Assembly: GCF_014650715.1 (NCBI RefSeq)
Contig: NZ_BMVM01000031.1
Coordinates: forward strand, 1-64,000
From: Streptomyces bluensis
GTDB taxonomy: Bacteria > Actinomycetota > Actinomycetes > Streptomycetales > Streptomycetaceae
Direction: 5' to 3'
DNA: 64,000 bases
Positions 26,429 to 36,097 of this stretch are shown here, piece after piece (the first letter of the stretch is position 1; every line of letters begins with the position of its first letter). The notes beneath the pieces are model-generated. The model was given only the letters and a program-made list of their open reading frames with translations, was not told the DNA's origin and ran no database searches. The position numbers and the translations under genes are program-made.

Positions 26429-27880
26429 TCACTGGTGCTTGTAGTGCTTGATCGACGTGTCCTTGGCGGCCGCGTCGGCGAAGCCCTGGATCTTCTTGAT
26501 GGCCTCGGCCGGGGTCATGCGGCCGGCCATCATCTCGCCGAGACCGGCCACACCGATCTGCTCCTTCTGAAGCTTCACATACCAGTCCTGGATGCGCGGG
26601 TTCACCACGTTGTCCCCGGCCTTCTCCAGCGCCGCCTGGCCCGACTCCAGGCCAGGGGTGAGGGTGATACCGGTGGTGCCGCCGTTGTAGGCGCTCAGCG
26701 ACTTCACCTTGGAGGTGAAGTTCCTTGACGAGGCCTCACTGAGCATGATGCGCAGCTGCTCCATACCGCCGGCCGGGTTCTTCGCCTTGGCCGGGACGAC
26801 GAAGGGCTCGGCGCCGGAGGCCCAGATGGTGCCGAACGGCATCTTGTCGGAGGAGTCGAGGCCGGTGGGCGCCGACACGGCGAGGCCGAAGTCCTTCGGG
26901 ATGACGTTCGCCGACTCGTTCTCCACCCAGGAGCCGTTCGGGAGGAACAGGGCCTTGCCCTGGGCCCATGCGGTCTGCGACTGGATGTGGTCCAGGCCCG
27001 GGGTGCCCCTGAGGACGTAGCCCTTCTTGTAGAGCTCGTAGTAGGCCTCGAAGGAGGCCTTGACCGCCGGGTGCTTCCAGGCGTTCGGCTCCAGGTTGTC
27101 GATGGCGTCGAGGACCTCTCGCCCGCCGACCTTGGCGATCATCGGGTAGAGCGAGAAGGGGATGTAGTACGGGTACTTGCCCGCGTACGTCCAGCCCGCC
27201 ATCCCCTTCTTCTTGGCCTTCTCGCAGACCGCGAGCATCTGGTCCCAGGTCTCGGGGTACTGCTCGTCGAGCGAGTCCAGGGCCTTCTGCGAGTACCAGA
27301 CGCCGTACACCGTGTAGGCGTAGTACATGATCCAGACCGGGTCGCCGTCGAACTGGCCCATCTCCACGATGCCGGGGCGCAGGGTGTCGCGGACCTTCTT
27401 GTCCGGGTTGTCGTACGACGGGGCGTCCAGCAGCGGGGTGAGGTCGGCGAGCTGCTTCTTGCCGACGAGGACGCCCATGTCCATCTGCTCGGCGCCGGAG
27501 TTGTCGATGAGGTCGGGCGGGGTGCCCTGGTTGAACCGCGGCTGCAGCGTGGACTGGATCTTCTGGGTGGCGGAGAACTTGACCTTCGCCTTGGGGAAGC
27601 TCTTCTCGTAGAGCTTCACGGCGTCCTGGCCGTACTCCTTGCCGAAGCCGCCGTCGAACAGAACGAACTCCATCTGGGTGGCGTCGTTGACGCCGAGCGG
27701 GTTCTTCGCGGTCTTCTCGCCCGCCTCGGCCTTCTCCTCGCCGCCGCCACCGCTGCTGGCACACGCGGACAGGACGCCCATCGTGGGGACGGAGATCAGG
27801 CCCAGCGCAGCGGAACGCTTGATCAGATCACGGCGGCCGACACCCTCGGGGCCGTTGCTCCCGTCGGTAGTGGATCCCAT
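26429..27880 (-). CDS. ngcE: N-acetylglucosamine/chitobiose-binding lipoprotein
   Basis: A 483-residue solute-binding protein. The N-terminus has a twin-arginine motif (GRRDLIKRSAALG) and a lipobox LSAC near residue 40, so it is probably exported by Tat and lipid-anchored. A Gly/Glu-rich linker follows, then the binding body from about residue 62. ATG 27880 has GAGGA upstream; a TTG two codons earlier is possible. The identification as NgcE rests on the position next to rok7B7 and on recall of the family; chitobiose or GlcNAc is the expected ligand. Confidence 0.82.
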   Translation of the reverse strand: MGSTTDGSNGPEGVGRRDLIKRSAALGLISVPTMGVLSACASSGGGGEEKAEAGEKTAKNPLGVNDATQMEFVLFDGGFGKEYGQDAVKLYEKSFPKAKVKFSATQKIQSTLQPRFNQGTPPDLIDNSGAEQMDMGVLVGKKQLADLTPLLDAPSYDNPDKKVRDTLRPGIVEMGQFDGDPVWIMYYAYTVYGVWYSQKALDSLDEQYPETWDQMLAVCEKAKKKGMAGWTYAGKYPYYIPFSLYPMIAKVGGREVLDAIDNLEPNAWKHPAVKASFEAYYELYKKGYVLRGTPGLDHIQSQTAWAQGKALFLPNGSWVENESANVIPKDFGLAVSAPTGLDSSDKMPFGTIWASGAEPFVVPAKAKNPAGGMEQLRIMLSEASSRNFTSKVKSLSAYNGGTTGITLTPGLESGQAALEKAGDNVVNPRIQDWYVKLQKEQIGVAGLGEMMAGRMTPAEAIKKIQGFADAAAKDTSIKHYKHQ

Positions 27881-28050
27881 GCTCAAGTCCTCGCCTTCTC
27901 CAGGACTCAGGCGGTGAACCGGATCCTCCCGGCACCGCGGTCGGTTCGTGCTGGGGTCGTGCGTGAGGATTCAACAGGGGCGAGACGGCAGTCGGCGCGT
28001 GTGACACGTCCGCGGCCACCCGTAATTCCCCCCGGGTCGTGCCTGTCCAC

Positions 28051-28119
28051 GCCTAGGCCCTGACGCCGCGCGGCCCGCCCTTCGGGCGAACGACGGGAGT
28101 GTGACGACAGGACCTAGGC
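28051..28119. mobile_element. Second CTAG-flanked MITE-like element
   Basis: GCCTAGGCCCTGACG (28051-28065) and the inverted GCCTAGGTCCTGTCG (28105-28119) match at 13 of 15 positions and enclose about 39 bp with an inner GCCC/GGGC hairpin. The ends resemble the element at 52-138 (CTAGG, then CCTGT). It lies in the upstream region of ngcE. It has no coding capacity. Confidence 0.5.
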
Positions 28120-28379
28120 GGACGCCGACAGGTATAGTCCACTTCCCGTCGGCGGAGCAAGATCGAACGCAAGGTTGGCCTGTGGTCTTTTCCGAGTTGA
28201 GACCTCGCGGAAATATGTCACGACTGTGCGCTTCCCAAGCGAAGATCCACACTACTTCGCCCCGGTTCGGCGTGACTTCTGCGGCGCGAAACCAGCCACA
28301 CAACGCCCGGATGCCACACCCGACACCCTTGACATCAGCCACCACCTGAACCCCTACTGGTGCCTTGCGCAGCGAAGTT

Positions 28380-28391
28380 GACAACGTTGTC
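28380..28391. promoter_or_regulatory. Candidate LacI-type operator before GH92 gene
   Basis: GACAACGTTGTC is a perfect 12-bp palindrome with a central CG, set in TTGACAACGTTGTCCA, 45 bp before the GH92 start codon. It overlaps a TTGACA hexamer that could be the -35 element. The form is typical of LacI-family operators; the regulator is unknown. Confidence 0.5.
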
Positions 28392-28435
28392 CATTTCTGA
28401 TCGATTCCGGTCAGGCGCAGGGAGGGTGCGCGCGC

Positions 28436-31400
28436 ATGCGGCACAGATGGGGTTCCACGGCGGTGCTCGGCGCCGCCGCCTTCGCTCTCGTGGCGGCCTC
28501 GCAAGGGGTGACCGTGGCACTGCCGGTGACGGCGGCGGCCGCGGACCGAGAGTTCCACTCGTCGTTCGAACCGGATGACCCGTCACCGGACTGGCTGAAT
28601 ACGGTCGATGCCGCGCCGGACGGCACCAAGAGGGCCTCCGGCGTCGACGGCGGCTACAGCAGCGGCATCCCGGGCAATGTGACCGACCATGTCACGGACG
28701 TCCGGGCGAGCGGTGAGTTCGCGGGCGCGGGCGAGGTGAAGGAGAACCTCGTCGACGGCGAACCCACCACCAAATGGCTGACCTTCGCCCCCACCGGCTG
28801 GGTGGAGTTCGACTTCGACGCCCCGGTGAAGGTCGTGACCTACGCGCTGACATCGGCCAACGACCACGCCGAACGGGACCCGAAGGACTGGGTGCTCCAG
28901 GGCTCGACGGACGGCGAGGACTGGAAGACCCTCGACAGCCGGTCGGGCGAGTCCTTCTCCGAGCCGTTCCAGACGAAGACGTACGACATCGACGGCACCC
29001 CGGCCGAGTACCGGCACTTCCGGCTGGAGATCACCGGGAACAACGGCGCCTCGGACGCCACCCAGCTCGCCGACGTCCAGTTCTCCAAGGGCGGCACCGC
29101 CGATCCCGTCCCTCAGGACATGCTCTCGCTGGTCGACCGCGGCCCCGGCGGCTCCCCCACCGCGAAGGCGGGCGCGGGCTTCACCGGCAAGTGGGCGCTG
29201 CGGTACGCGGGCCGGCACACGGCGGACGGCCGGGCGTACTCGTACAACAAGGTCTTCGACGTGAACGTGGCCGTCGGCCGCGACACCGAGCTGGCGTACC
29301 GGATCTTCCCGTCCATGGCGAACGGCGACCGCGACTACGACGCCACGAACGTGTCGGTGGACCTCGCCTTCACGGACGGCACCTACCTGAGTGATCTGCG
29401 CGCCACCGACCAGCACGGCTTCGCGCTCACACCGCGCGGGCAGGGCGAGGCGAAGGTGCTGTACGTCAACCAGTGGAACAACGTCCGCTCGTCGATCGGC
29501 TCGGTCGCGGCCGGCAGGACGGTGGACCGGATACTGGTGGCGTACGACTCGCCGAAGGGCCCGGCGAAGTTCCGCGGCTGGCTCGACGACGTGGCCCTGC
29601 GCGCCGCCGCTCCCGAGAAGCCGAAGGCCCATCTGTCGGACTACGCGGTGACGACCCGCGGCACGAACTCCAGCGGCGGCTTCTCCCGCGGCAACACCTT
29701 CCCCGCCACGGCCGTGCCCCACGGCTTCAACTTCTGGACACCGGTCACCAACGCGGGCACCCTGAACTGGCTGTACGACTACGCACGCGCGAACAACGCG
29801 GACAACCTGCCCACCATCCAGGCGTTCAGCGCCAGCCATGAGCCGAGCCCCTGGATGGGTGACCGGCAGACCTTCCAGGTGATGCCGTCGGCGGCGTCGG
29901 GCACCCCGGACACCGGCCGGACGGCACGGGCGCTGGCCTTCCGGCACGAGAACGAGACGGCGCGGCCGTACTACTACGGCGTCCGCTTCGAGAACGGCCT
30001 CAAGGCCGAGATGGCACCCACCGACCACGCGGCGGCGCTGCGCTTCACCTACCCCGGCGACGACGCCGGCGTGCTCTTCGACAACGTCACCGACCAGGCC
30101 GGCCTGACCCTCGACAAGGAGAACGGGATCGTCACCGGCTACTCGGACGTGAAGTCCGGGCTGTCGGCGGGCGCCACCCGCCTCTTCGTGTACGGGGTCT
30201 TCGACGCACCGGTGACGGAGGGGACCTCGTCCGGGGTCAAGGGCTACCTCCGCTTCGACCCGGGCGCCGACCGCACGGTCACCCTGCGCCTGGCCACCTC
30301 GCTCATCAGCGTCGACCAGGCGAAGGACAACCTGCGCCAGGAGATCCCGGACGGCACGTCCTTCGAGACGGTGAAGACGCGCGCACAGCGCCAGTGGGAC
30401 AAGATCCTCGGCAAGGTCGAGGTGGAGGGCGCCACGCCGGACCAGCTGACGACGCTGTACTCCAGCCTGTACCGGCTGTACCTGTACCCCAACTCGGGCT
30501 TCGAGAAGGTGGGCGGGACGTACAAGTACGCGTCCCCGTTCTCGCCCATGCCCGGCCCGGACACGCCGACGCACACGGGCGCGAAGATCGTGGACGGCAA
30601 GGTGTACGTCAACAACGGCTTCTGGGACACGTACCGCACGACCTGGCCGGCGTACTCGTTCCTCACGCCCTCTCAGGCGGGGGAGATGGTCGACGGCTTC
30701 GTGCAGCAGTACAAGGACGGCGGCTGGACCTCCCGCTGGTCCTCCCCCGGCTACGCGGACCTGATGACGGGCACCTCGTCGGACGTGGCGTTCGCGGACG
30801 CGTATGTGAAGGGGGTCGGCTTCGACGCGAAGGCGGCCTACGACGCGGCCGTGAAGAACGCGACGGTCGTCCCGCCGTCCTCGGGTGTGGGCCGCAAGGG
30901 GATGACCACGTCCCCCTTCCTCGGCTACACGAGCACCGAGACGCACGAGGGCCTGTCGTGGGCGCTGGAGGGCTACCTCAACGACTACGGCATCGCACGC
31001 ATGGGTGAGGCCCTCTACAAGAAGACGGGCGAGAAGCGCTACAAGGAGGAGTCCGCGTACTTCCTCAACCGCGCGCGGGACTACGTGAACCTGTTCGACG
31101 ACCAGGCGGGCTTCTTCCAGGGCAGGAACGCGAAGGGTGACTGGCGCGTCGAGTCGTCGAAGTACGACCCGCGCGTGTGGGGCTACGACTACACGGAGAC
31201 CAACGGCTGGGGCTACGCCTTCACGGCTCCCCAGGACAGCCGGGGCCTGGCCAACCTCTACGGTGGCCGGAAGGGCCTGGCCGAGAAGCTCGACGCGTAC
31301 TTCGCCACTGAGGAGACGGCGTCACCGGAGTTCATCGGCTCCTACCCCGGGGTCATCCACGAGATGACGGAGGCGCGGGACGTCCGGATGGGCATGTACG

Positions 31401-32233
31401 GGCACTCCAACCAGGTGGCCCACCACGCGATCTACATGTACGACGCGGCGGGCCGGCCCTGGAAGACACAGAAGAACGTCCGCGAGGTCCTCTCCCGTCT
31501 CTACACCGGCAGCGAGATCGGCCAGGGCTACCACGGCGACGAGGACAACGGCGAGCAGTCGGCCTGGTACCTCTTCTCCGCGCTCGGCTTCTACCCGCTG
31601 GTGATGGGCAGCGGCGAGTACGCCATCGGCTCCCCGCTGTTCACCAAGGCCACGGTCCACCTGGAGAACGGCAGGGACCTGGTGGTGAAGGCCCCGAAGA
31701 ACAGCGCGAAGAACGTCTACGTCCAGGGCCTCAAGGTGGGCGGCAAGGCGTGGAAGAAGACCTCACTTCCGCACGAGCTGATCGCGAAGGGCGGGACCCT
31801 GGAGTTCGACATGGGCCCGAAGCCGTCCTCGTGGGGTACGGGCAAGGACGCGGCGCCCGTCTCCATCACGAAGGACGACGCGGTGCCGTCACCGCGCTCC
31901 GACGCGACGAAGGGCGAGGGGGCGCTGTTCGACAACACGTCGGCGACGGAAGCGGCCGTGACCTCCGTGGACCTGCCGGTCGAGGGAGGGGTGAAGGCGG
32001 TCCAGTACACCCTGACCTCGTCCTCGGACCGCGCCAAGGCCCCGAGGGGCTGGAGTCTCCAGGGCTCCACGGACGGCACCACCTGGAAGACGCTCGACGA
32101 ACGCTCCGGCCAGTCCTTCACCTGGGACCGGCAGACCCGGGCGTTCTCGGTGACCACCCCGGGCACCTACACCCAGTACCGCCTGGTCCTCACCGGTGAG
32201 TCGACGCTGGCTGAGGTGGAGTTGCTGGCCTGA
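28436..32233 (+). CDS. Secreted GH92 alpha-mannosidase with carbohydrate-binding domains
   Basis: A 1265-residue secreted enzyme. A signal peptide spans about residues 1-36. Residues about 75-215 form an F5/8-type-C (CBM32-like) domain; a second similar one lies at the C-terminus (about 1135-1265, WSLQGSTDGTTWKTLDERSG). Between them is the two-part GH92 catalytic region from about residue 410 (FSRGNTFPATAVPHGFNFW) with the late motif HGDEDNGEQSAWYLFSALG near 1030. GH92 enzymes cleave alpha-mannosides with calcium. The DEDNG variant differs from the NDD form in the neighbouring paralogue, which suggests a different linkage or leaving group. Its 3' end overlaps the convergent GH92 gene by 44 bp. 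Confidence 0.88.
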   Translation: MRHRWGSTAVLGAAAFALVAASQGVTVALPVTAAAADREFHSSFEPDDPSPDWLNTVDAAPDGTKRASGVDGGYSSGIPGNVTDHVTDVRASGEFAGAGEVKENLVDGEPTTKWLTFAPTGWVEFDFDAPVKVVTYALTSANDHAERDPKDWVLQGSTDGEDWKTLDSRSGESFSEPFQTKTYDIDGTPAEYRHFRLEITGNNGASDATQLADVQFSKGGTADPVPQDMLSLVDRGPGGSPTAKAGAGFTGKWALRYAGRHTADGRAYSYNKVFDVNVAVGRDTELAYRIFPSMANGDRDYDATNVSVDLAFTDGTYLSDLRATDQHGFALTPRGQGEAKVLYVNQWNNVRSSIGSVAAGRTVDRILVAYDSPKGPAKFRGWLDDVALRAAAPEKPKAHLSDYAVTTRGTNSSGGFSRGNTFPATAVPHGFNFWTPVTNAGTLNWLYDYARANNADNLPTIQAFSASHEPSPWMGDRQTFQVMPSAASGTPDTGRTARALAFRHENETARPYYYGVRFENGLKAEMAPTDHAAALRFTYPGDDAGVLFDNVTDQAGLTLDKENGIVTGYSDVKSGLSAGATRLFVYGVFDAPVTEGTSSGVKGYLRFDPGADRTVTLRLATSLISVDQAKDNLRQEIPDGTSFETVKTRAQRQWDKILGKVEVEGATPDQLTTLYSSLYRLYLYPNSGFEKVGGTYKYASPFSPMPGPDTPTHTGAKIVDGKVYVNNGFWDTYRTTWPAYSFLTPSQAGEMVDGFVQQYKDGGWTSRWSSPGYADLMTGTSSDVAFADAYVKGVGFDAKAAYDAAVKNATVVPPSSGVGRKGMTTSPFLGYTSTETHEGLSWALEGYLNDYGIARMGEALYKKTGEKRYKEESAYFLNRARDYVNLFDDQAGFFQGRNAKGDWRVESSKYDPRVWGYDYTETNGWGYAFTAPQDSRGLANLYGGRKGLAEKLDAYFATEETASPEFIGSYPGVIHEMTEARDVRMGMYGHSNQVAHHAIYMYDAAGRPWKTQKNVREVLSRLYTGSEIGQGYHGDEDNGEQSAWYLFSALGFYPLVMGSGEYAIGSPLFTKATVHLENGRDLVVKAPKNSAKNVYVQGLKVGGKAWKKTSLPHELIAKGGTLEFDMGPKPSSWGTGKDAAPVSITKDDAVPSPRSDATKGEGALFDNTSATEAAVTSVDLPVEGGVKAVQYTLTSSSDRAKAPRGWSLQGSTDGTTWKTLDERSGQSFTWDRQTRAFSVTTPGTYTQYRLVLTGESTLAEVELLA

Positions 32234-34676
32234 CGCGCCCCGACCGCCCGCCCTCCTTCCGCCACGGCTGTTCGCCCTCGCGGAAGGAGGGCGGGGCGTC
32301 GGCGGGATCGCTGCCCCAGGTGCGGTCCGGGGTGGCGTCCAGGGTGTACTCCAGCCGCCCGCCGTCACGGACGAACGACGACGGGAGCCAGGGGCGGTCG
32401 GCCGGACGGCCGTCGACCTTCAGCGACTGGACGTACGGGGCGGCGGCCGCCGCCCCCGTCGCGTGGATCTCGATGTCGTTGCCGTGCGGGCGCTCGATGT
32501 GCACGTACGGGAACAGCGGGGAGGACAGGACCAGTTCGGCGCGTGACGGCACCTGGGGATACATGCCGAGGGCCGAGAAGACGTACCAGGACGACATCGT
32601 GCCCAGGTCGTCGTTGCCGGGGATGCCGCCCGGCCGGGTGGACCACAGCTCGCGCATCGCCGCGCGGACCGTCTCCTGCGTCTTGTACGGGGCGCCCGCG
32701 TACGCGTAGAGGTAGGGGACGTTGATCGACGGCTCGTTGTCCAGTTCGGACTTCTCACCGCCGCTGTCCGTGAGCGCCCAGCTGCCGTCGTCCTTGTGGA
32801 AGAAGGCGTCCAGGCGGGCGACCGCCTTGTCCCGGCCGCCCATCGCCGCGAACAGACCGGCCGGGTTGTGCTGCACCATCCAGGTGTACTGGGCCGACGT
32901 GCCCTCCACGAAGCCGTTGCGGGTGGCGGGGGTGAAGCCCGTGACCCAGCTGCCGTCCGCTGTGCGGTTGGCGATGTAGCCACCCGCCGGCGTGGCCGCG
33001 CGGTTGAAGTTGTTGCGCCACCACTGGGAGCGGTCGGCGAAGGCGGCTGCCGTGGTGCTCTGCCCTGCCGCGCGTGCCAGCTGGGAGATCGCGAAGTCGG
33101 CGCCCGACATCTCCAGTGTCTCGGCGGCACCGCCCCAGGCGTTCGACACTGACGGCATGTAGTGCTTCGCCAGGTACTTGTCCAGCGAGGGGCGTTGCCC
33201 CGCCGAGAGGACCGGCCTGCCCGCCGGTGAGAGGTCCCGTTCGGTGGGCACCGTGGCCGCCCGCACCAGTGAGTCCAGCGCGCCCCGCAGGTCGAAGTCC
33301 GTGCCGCCGAAGGCCCGGATGCCCGCGAGGGCGATGGGTGAGGGGTCGCCGTTCATGACATGGGTGCCCGCCGCGCCGTGCAGCCAGCGGTCCCACACGC
33401 CCCCGTTCTGGCGGGCGAGTTCGAGGAGCGACTGGGCGACGTCGGAGCCGGTACGCGGGTCGAGGAGGGTCAGCAGCTGGACCTGGGAGCGGTAGACGTC
33501 CCAGCCGGAGAACGTGCCGTACTGGGCACCGCGTCCCCTGGCGACCTGGTGCACGCGGTCGTCGCTACCCCGGTACCTTCCGTCGGCGTCACTGATGACG
33601 TTGGGGTGGAGGAGGGAGTGGTAGAGCGCCGTGTAGAAGGTCGTGCGGTCCGCTTCCGTGCCGCCGCCGACCCGGATCGCGTCCAGGCGGTCCCGCCAGG
33701 CACGGCGCGCGGCCGCCCGTACGGCGTCGAAGGACCGGCCGTGCGGGTTCTCGGCCCTGAGGTTCGCCTCGGCGCCCGCCCGGCTGACGTACGAGATGCC
33801 GACCTTGACGTTCACGGGTCCGGAACCCGGCTCGAACTCCACATAGCCGCCCGCGCCCTTGCCCGCCACGGGACGGCCGCCCTCCGAGAACCCGCCGGTG
33901 CCACCGCTCGCCGAGGTGGACCCGGGGGTGAGGGTGGCGTCCTGCCAGGTGCCGACCGTCTTGAAGGCGCGGTCGAAGCGGGCCGTGAAGTGCAGCGTGT
34001 AGTAGGCGCGCCGGCCTTCCGGGGAGAGGTAGCCGCAGAAGTTGCCGGAGGTGACCGAGCCGGAGACCGTGCGGGTCGCCGGGTCGATCCGTACGTCCGA
34101 CACGGCGGACCCCACCTGTGAGTTGGCCGTGCGGATCAGCATCGTGGCGGGCCTGCCGGCGGGGTACGTGAAGCGTCCTGAGCCCGTGCGGGCGGTCGCC
34201 GTGAGGTCGGCGGTCACTCCGGAGGCCAGCTCCACCTTGTAGTGGCCGGGCTCGGCCGTCTCGTCGGCGTGCGTGAAGCCGGACGCGTACACCGCGTCCT
34301 TGGTGTCGCCGGCCGGGGAGGAGGTGACCTCGCCCGCGTGCGGGAAGAACGGGATGTCGCCGCTGCCGCCCGCGCAGCCCGTGCCGGACATGTGCGTGAG
34401 GCTGAAGCCCCGGATGCGGGTGGCGTCGTACCGGTAGCCGCCGGGTGCGGCCGCGCGGGTGGCGTCGCCGCGGGTGTTCTCCGGGCTCCAGGAGAGCATG
34501 CCGTGCGGGACGACGGCGCCCGGGAAGACATTGCCACGGTTGCTGGTGCCGATGAGGGGATCGACGTACACGGTGGGGTCCCGGACGGGTTCCGGGGAGC
34601 CGTCCTGCCGGTCCGGGGTGGTGCCCCCGAGCGTCAGAACTGCGGCCAGCAGCAGGAACATGGGACGGAAACGCAT
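32190..34676 (-). CDS. Secreted GH92 alpha-mannosidase
   Basis: An 828-residue enzyme without accessory binding domains. A signal sequence (MRFRPMFLLLAAVLTLGG) precedes the catalytic body, which starts near residue 34 with YVDPLIGTSNRGNVFPGAVV. Family motifs follow: SLTHMSGTGCAGGSGD near residue 93 and PGNDDLGTMSSWYVFSALG near residue 685, where the two aspartates are the expected catalytic bases. ATG 34676 is preferred because AGGAGGAGGGG lies upstream; the frame opens 39 codons earlier. It converges on the other GH92 gene with a 44-bp tail-to-tail overlap. It probably trims alpha-mannose from N-glycans or mannan outside the cell. Confidence 0.88.
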   Translation of the reverse strand: MRFRPMFLLLAAVLTLGGTTPDRQDGSPEPVRDPTVYVDPLIGTSNRGNVFPGAVVPHGMLSWSPENTRGDATRAAAPGGYRYDATRIRGFSLTHMSGTGCAGGSGDIPFFPHAGEVTSSPAGDTKDAVYASGFTHADETAEPGHYKVELASGVTADLTATARTGSGRFTYPAGRPATMLIRTANSQVGSAVSDVRIDPATRTVSGSVTSGNFCGYLSPEGRRAYYTLHFTARFDRAFKTVGTWQDATLTPGSTSASGGTGGFSEGGRPVAGKGAGGYVEFEPGSGPVNVKVGISYVSRAGAEANLRAENPHGRSFDAVRAAARRAWRDRLDAIRVGGGTEADRTTFYTALYHSLLHPNVISDADGRYRGSDDRVHQVARGRGAQYGTFSGWDVYRSQVQLLTLLDPRTGSDVAQSLLELARQNGGVWDRWLHGAAGTHVMNGDPSPIALAGIRAFGGTDFDLRGALDSLVRAATVPTERDLSPAGRPVLSAGQRPSLDKYLAKHYMPSVSNAWGGAAETLEMSGADFAISQLARAAGQSTTAAAFADRSQWWRNNFNRAATPAGGYIANRTADGSWVTGFTPATRNGFVEGTSAQYTWMVQHNPAGLFAAMGGRDKAVARLDAFFHKDDGSWALTDSGGEKSELDNEPSINVPYLYAYAGAPYKTQETVRAAMRELWSTRPGGIPGNDDLGTMSSWYVFSALGMYPQVPSRAELVLSSPLFPYVHIERPHGNDIEIHATGAAAAAPYVQSLKVDGRPADRPWLPSSFVRDGGRLEYTLDATPDRTWGSDPADAPPSFREGEQPWRKEGGRSGRVRPATPPQPASTHR

Positions 34677-34883
34677 GACGCGGCCCCTCCTCCTTCGGAC
34701 GGGTCGCGCACCACAGGTGGCACACACCGCGGGGGACAGTGACGTGCGCCACCGGTACCACGGAAAAGGCCGTACGGTGCCGGAGGCGCGCACACGGTCT
34801 CACCCCCGCGGAGCAGACCGGCCCGGCGCGCGGGCCGGACGAGCGGCCACCGCCGCCCACCCGGCCCGCCCCACGCCCTGGCG

Positions 34884-35957
34884 TCAACCCACCCGGCAGG
34901 CCAGAGTCGTGGCCGCATCACCTCCCGAGCCGTCCACCACGTACCCGAACGTCGTGCTCTCGCCCGGGTCCAGCGACCCGTTGAAGTCGACGTTGTGGAC
35001 CATCACGTTCTGCCCGCTGTAGGTGGCGTTGCCGCTCCAGAGGCTTCTGACCGACTGCCCGCTCGGCAGCGTCCAGTCGACCATCCAGCCCAGCATCGGC
35101 ACGTCACCGGTGTTCTTGACGGTCACCTCGGACTGGTAGCCGCCGTTCCAGGAGCCCGTCGTGCGGCGGGTCGCCGAGCACTGGCCCGGTACGGGGTCGG
35201 TGGGGTTGCCCGGCTCCTTGATGCCGGTCACCTCGCCGTTGCCGCCGTCGAAGACGACGTCCGAGCAGGAGTAGAACGTCTCCTGGCTGTCAGAGCGCTG
35301 CCAGACCACGTAGACGATGTGGCGGCCCGACTTGTTGTCCGGGAGCTTGCCGCGCCAGGAGTAGTTGGCCTCGACCGTGCCCGGGCTGCCGTTCAGCGGC
35401 GGGTGGTCGACGGTCAGGAACGGCTGCTCCTCCATGTCGTTCCAGGTGAGCGTCTTCGTCGGGTCGAAGCCGTCCTTGGTGATGTAGACGTAGAACCAAC
35501 CGGGGTGCGCCGCCCACGCGTTGTACGAGAAGTCGACGGTCGCGCCCGAGGTGAGGTGGGTCAGCGGCCAGTCCTTGCTGGGTGTGTTGAACCCGGTGAA
35601 GTTGGGGTTGCCGCCGCTGCACAGTTCGCCGTCGGGGACGAAGCCGCGGGTGCGGCCGGCGCCGTCCGAGCGGAGCACGGAGAACCAGTTGTAGAACGGC
35701 GTGGTGCCGCTGACCTGCTGGGCCGCCTTGCAGGCCGGGTTCACCGGTTTGATCTCACCGGTGTCGGTCAGCCCGTCCTGCCAGCACAGGAAGGTGCGGC
35801 TGCCCGGTTTCATGGGGGTGCCGTGGGCCTCCGCCTTGCCGCTGCCGGCCGTCATGACCAGGCCGAGTGCCGGGATGGTGGTGACGAGGGCGAGCAGGAC
35901 CATGAGGAGAGCTCTGTGGCGTTGGGGAAGCATCGATCGTAGGGTTATCGCGTGCAT
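34884..35957 (-). CDS. AA10 lytic polysaccharide monooxygenase with CBM2
   Basis: A 357-residue secreted copper enzyme that oxidatively cleaves crystalline polysaccharide. After a 44-residue signal peptide, the mature protein begins at H45 (HGTPMKPGSR). H45 and H151 (NAWAAHPGW) form the histidine brace for copper. The catalytic domain ends near residue 240 (SCSDVVFDGGNGEVTG), followed by a Pro-rich linker and a CBM2 module (about 255-357). ATG 35957 follows GAAGGAG. The domain resembles cellulose-active bacterial members more than chitin-active ones, and a perfect CebR operator upstream supports cellulose as the target. Confidence 0.9.
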   Translation of the reverse strand: MHAITLRSMLPQRHRALLMVLLALVTTIPALGLVMTAGSGKAEAHGTPMKPGSRTFLCWQDGLTDTGEIKPVNPACKAAQQVSGTTPFYNWFSVLRSDGAGRTRGFVPDGELCSGGNPNFTGFNTPSKDWPLTHLTSGATVDFSYNAWAAHPGWFYVYITKDGFDPTKTLTWNDMEEQPFLTVDHPPLNGSPGTVEANYSWRGKLPDNKSGRHIVYVVWQRSDSQETFYSCSDVVFDGGNGEVTGIKEPGNPTDPVPGQCSATRRTTGSWNGGYQSEVTVKNTGDVPMLGWMVDWTLPSGQSVRSLWSGNATYSGQNVMVHNVDFNGSLDPGESTTFGYVVDGSGGDAATTLACRVG

Positions 35958-36097
35958 GACAAACGCTCCTTCGGTGTACAGCCATGAGGAACGTGCGCGT
36001 GTGCGTCGGGTGCGCGCAGGGGCGTCGGGTGCGAGCGGCGCCTCTGCGTGCGGGAGGTGGGAGCGGCCCCCAGGGGTGGGTTCCGGTCCACCGCATA

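Larger units (their letters stand above)
27881..28435. other. ngcE / GH92 intergenic region
   Basis: This 555-bp gap between divergent genes holds the CTAG-flanked element at 28051-28119 and a GACAACGTTGTC dyad at 28380-28391 just before the GH92 gene. No reading frame in it looks coding. The promoters of ngcE and of the GH92 gene must both lie here. Confidence 0.6.

Noticed and set aside
28583..30946. 787-codon minus-strand frame opposite the first GH92 gene
   Set aside because: Antisense frame produced by strong third-position GC bias.
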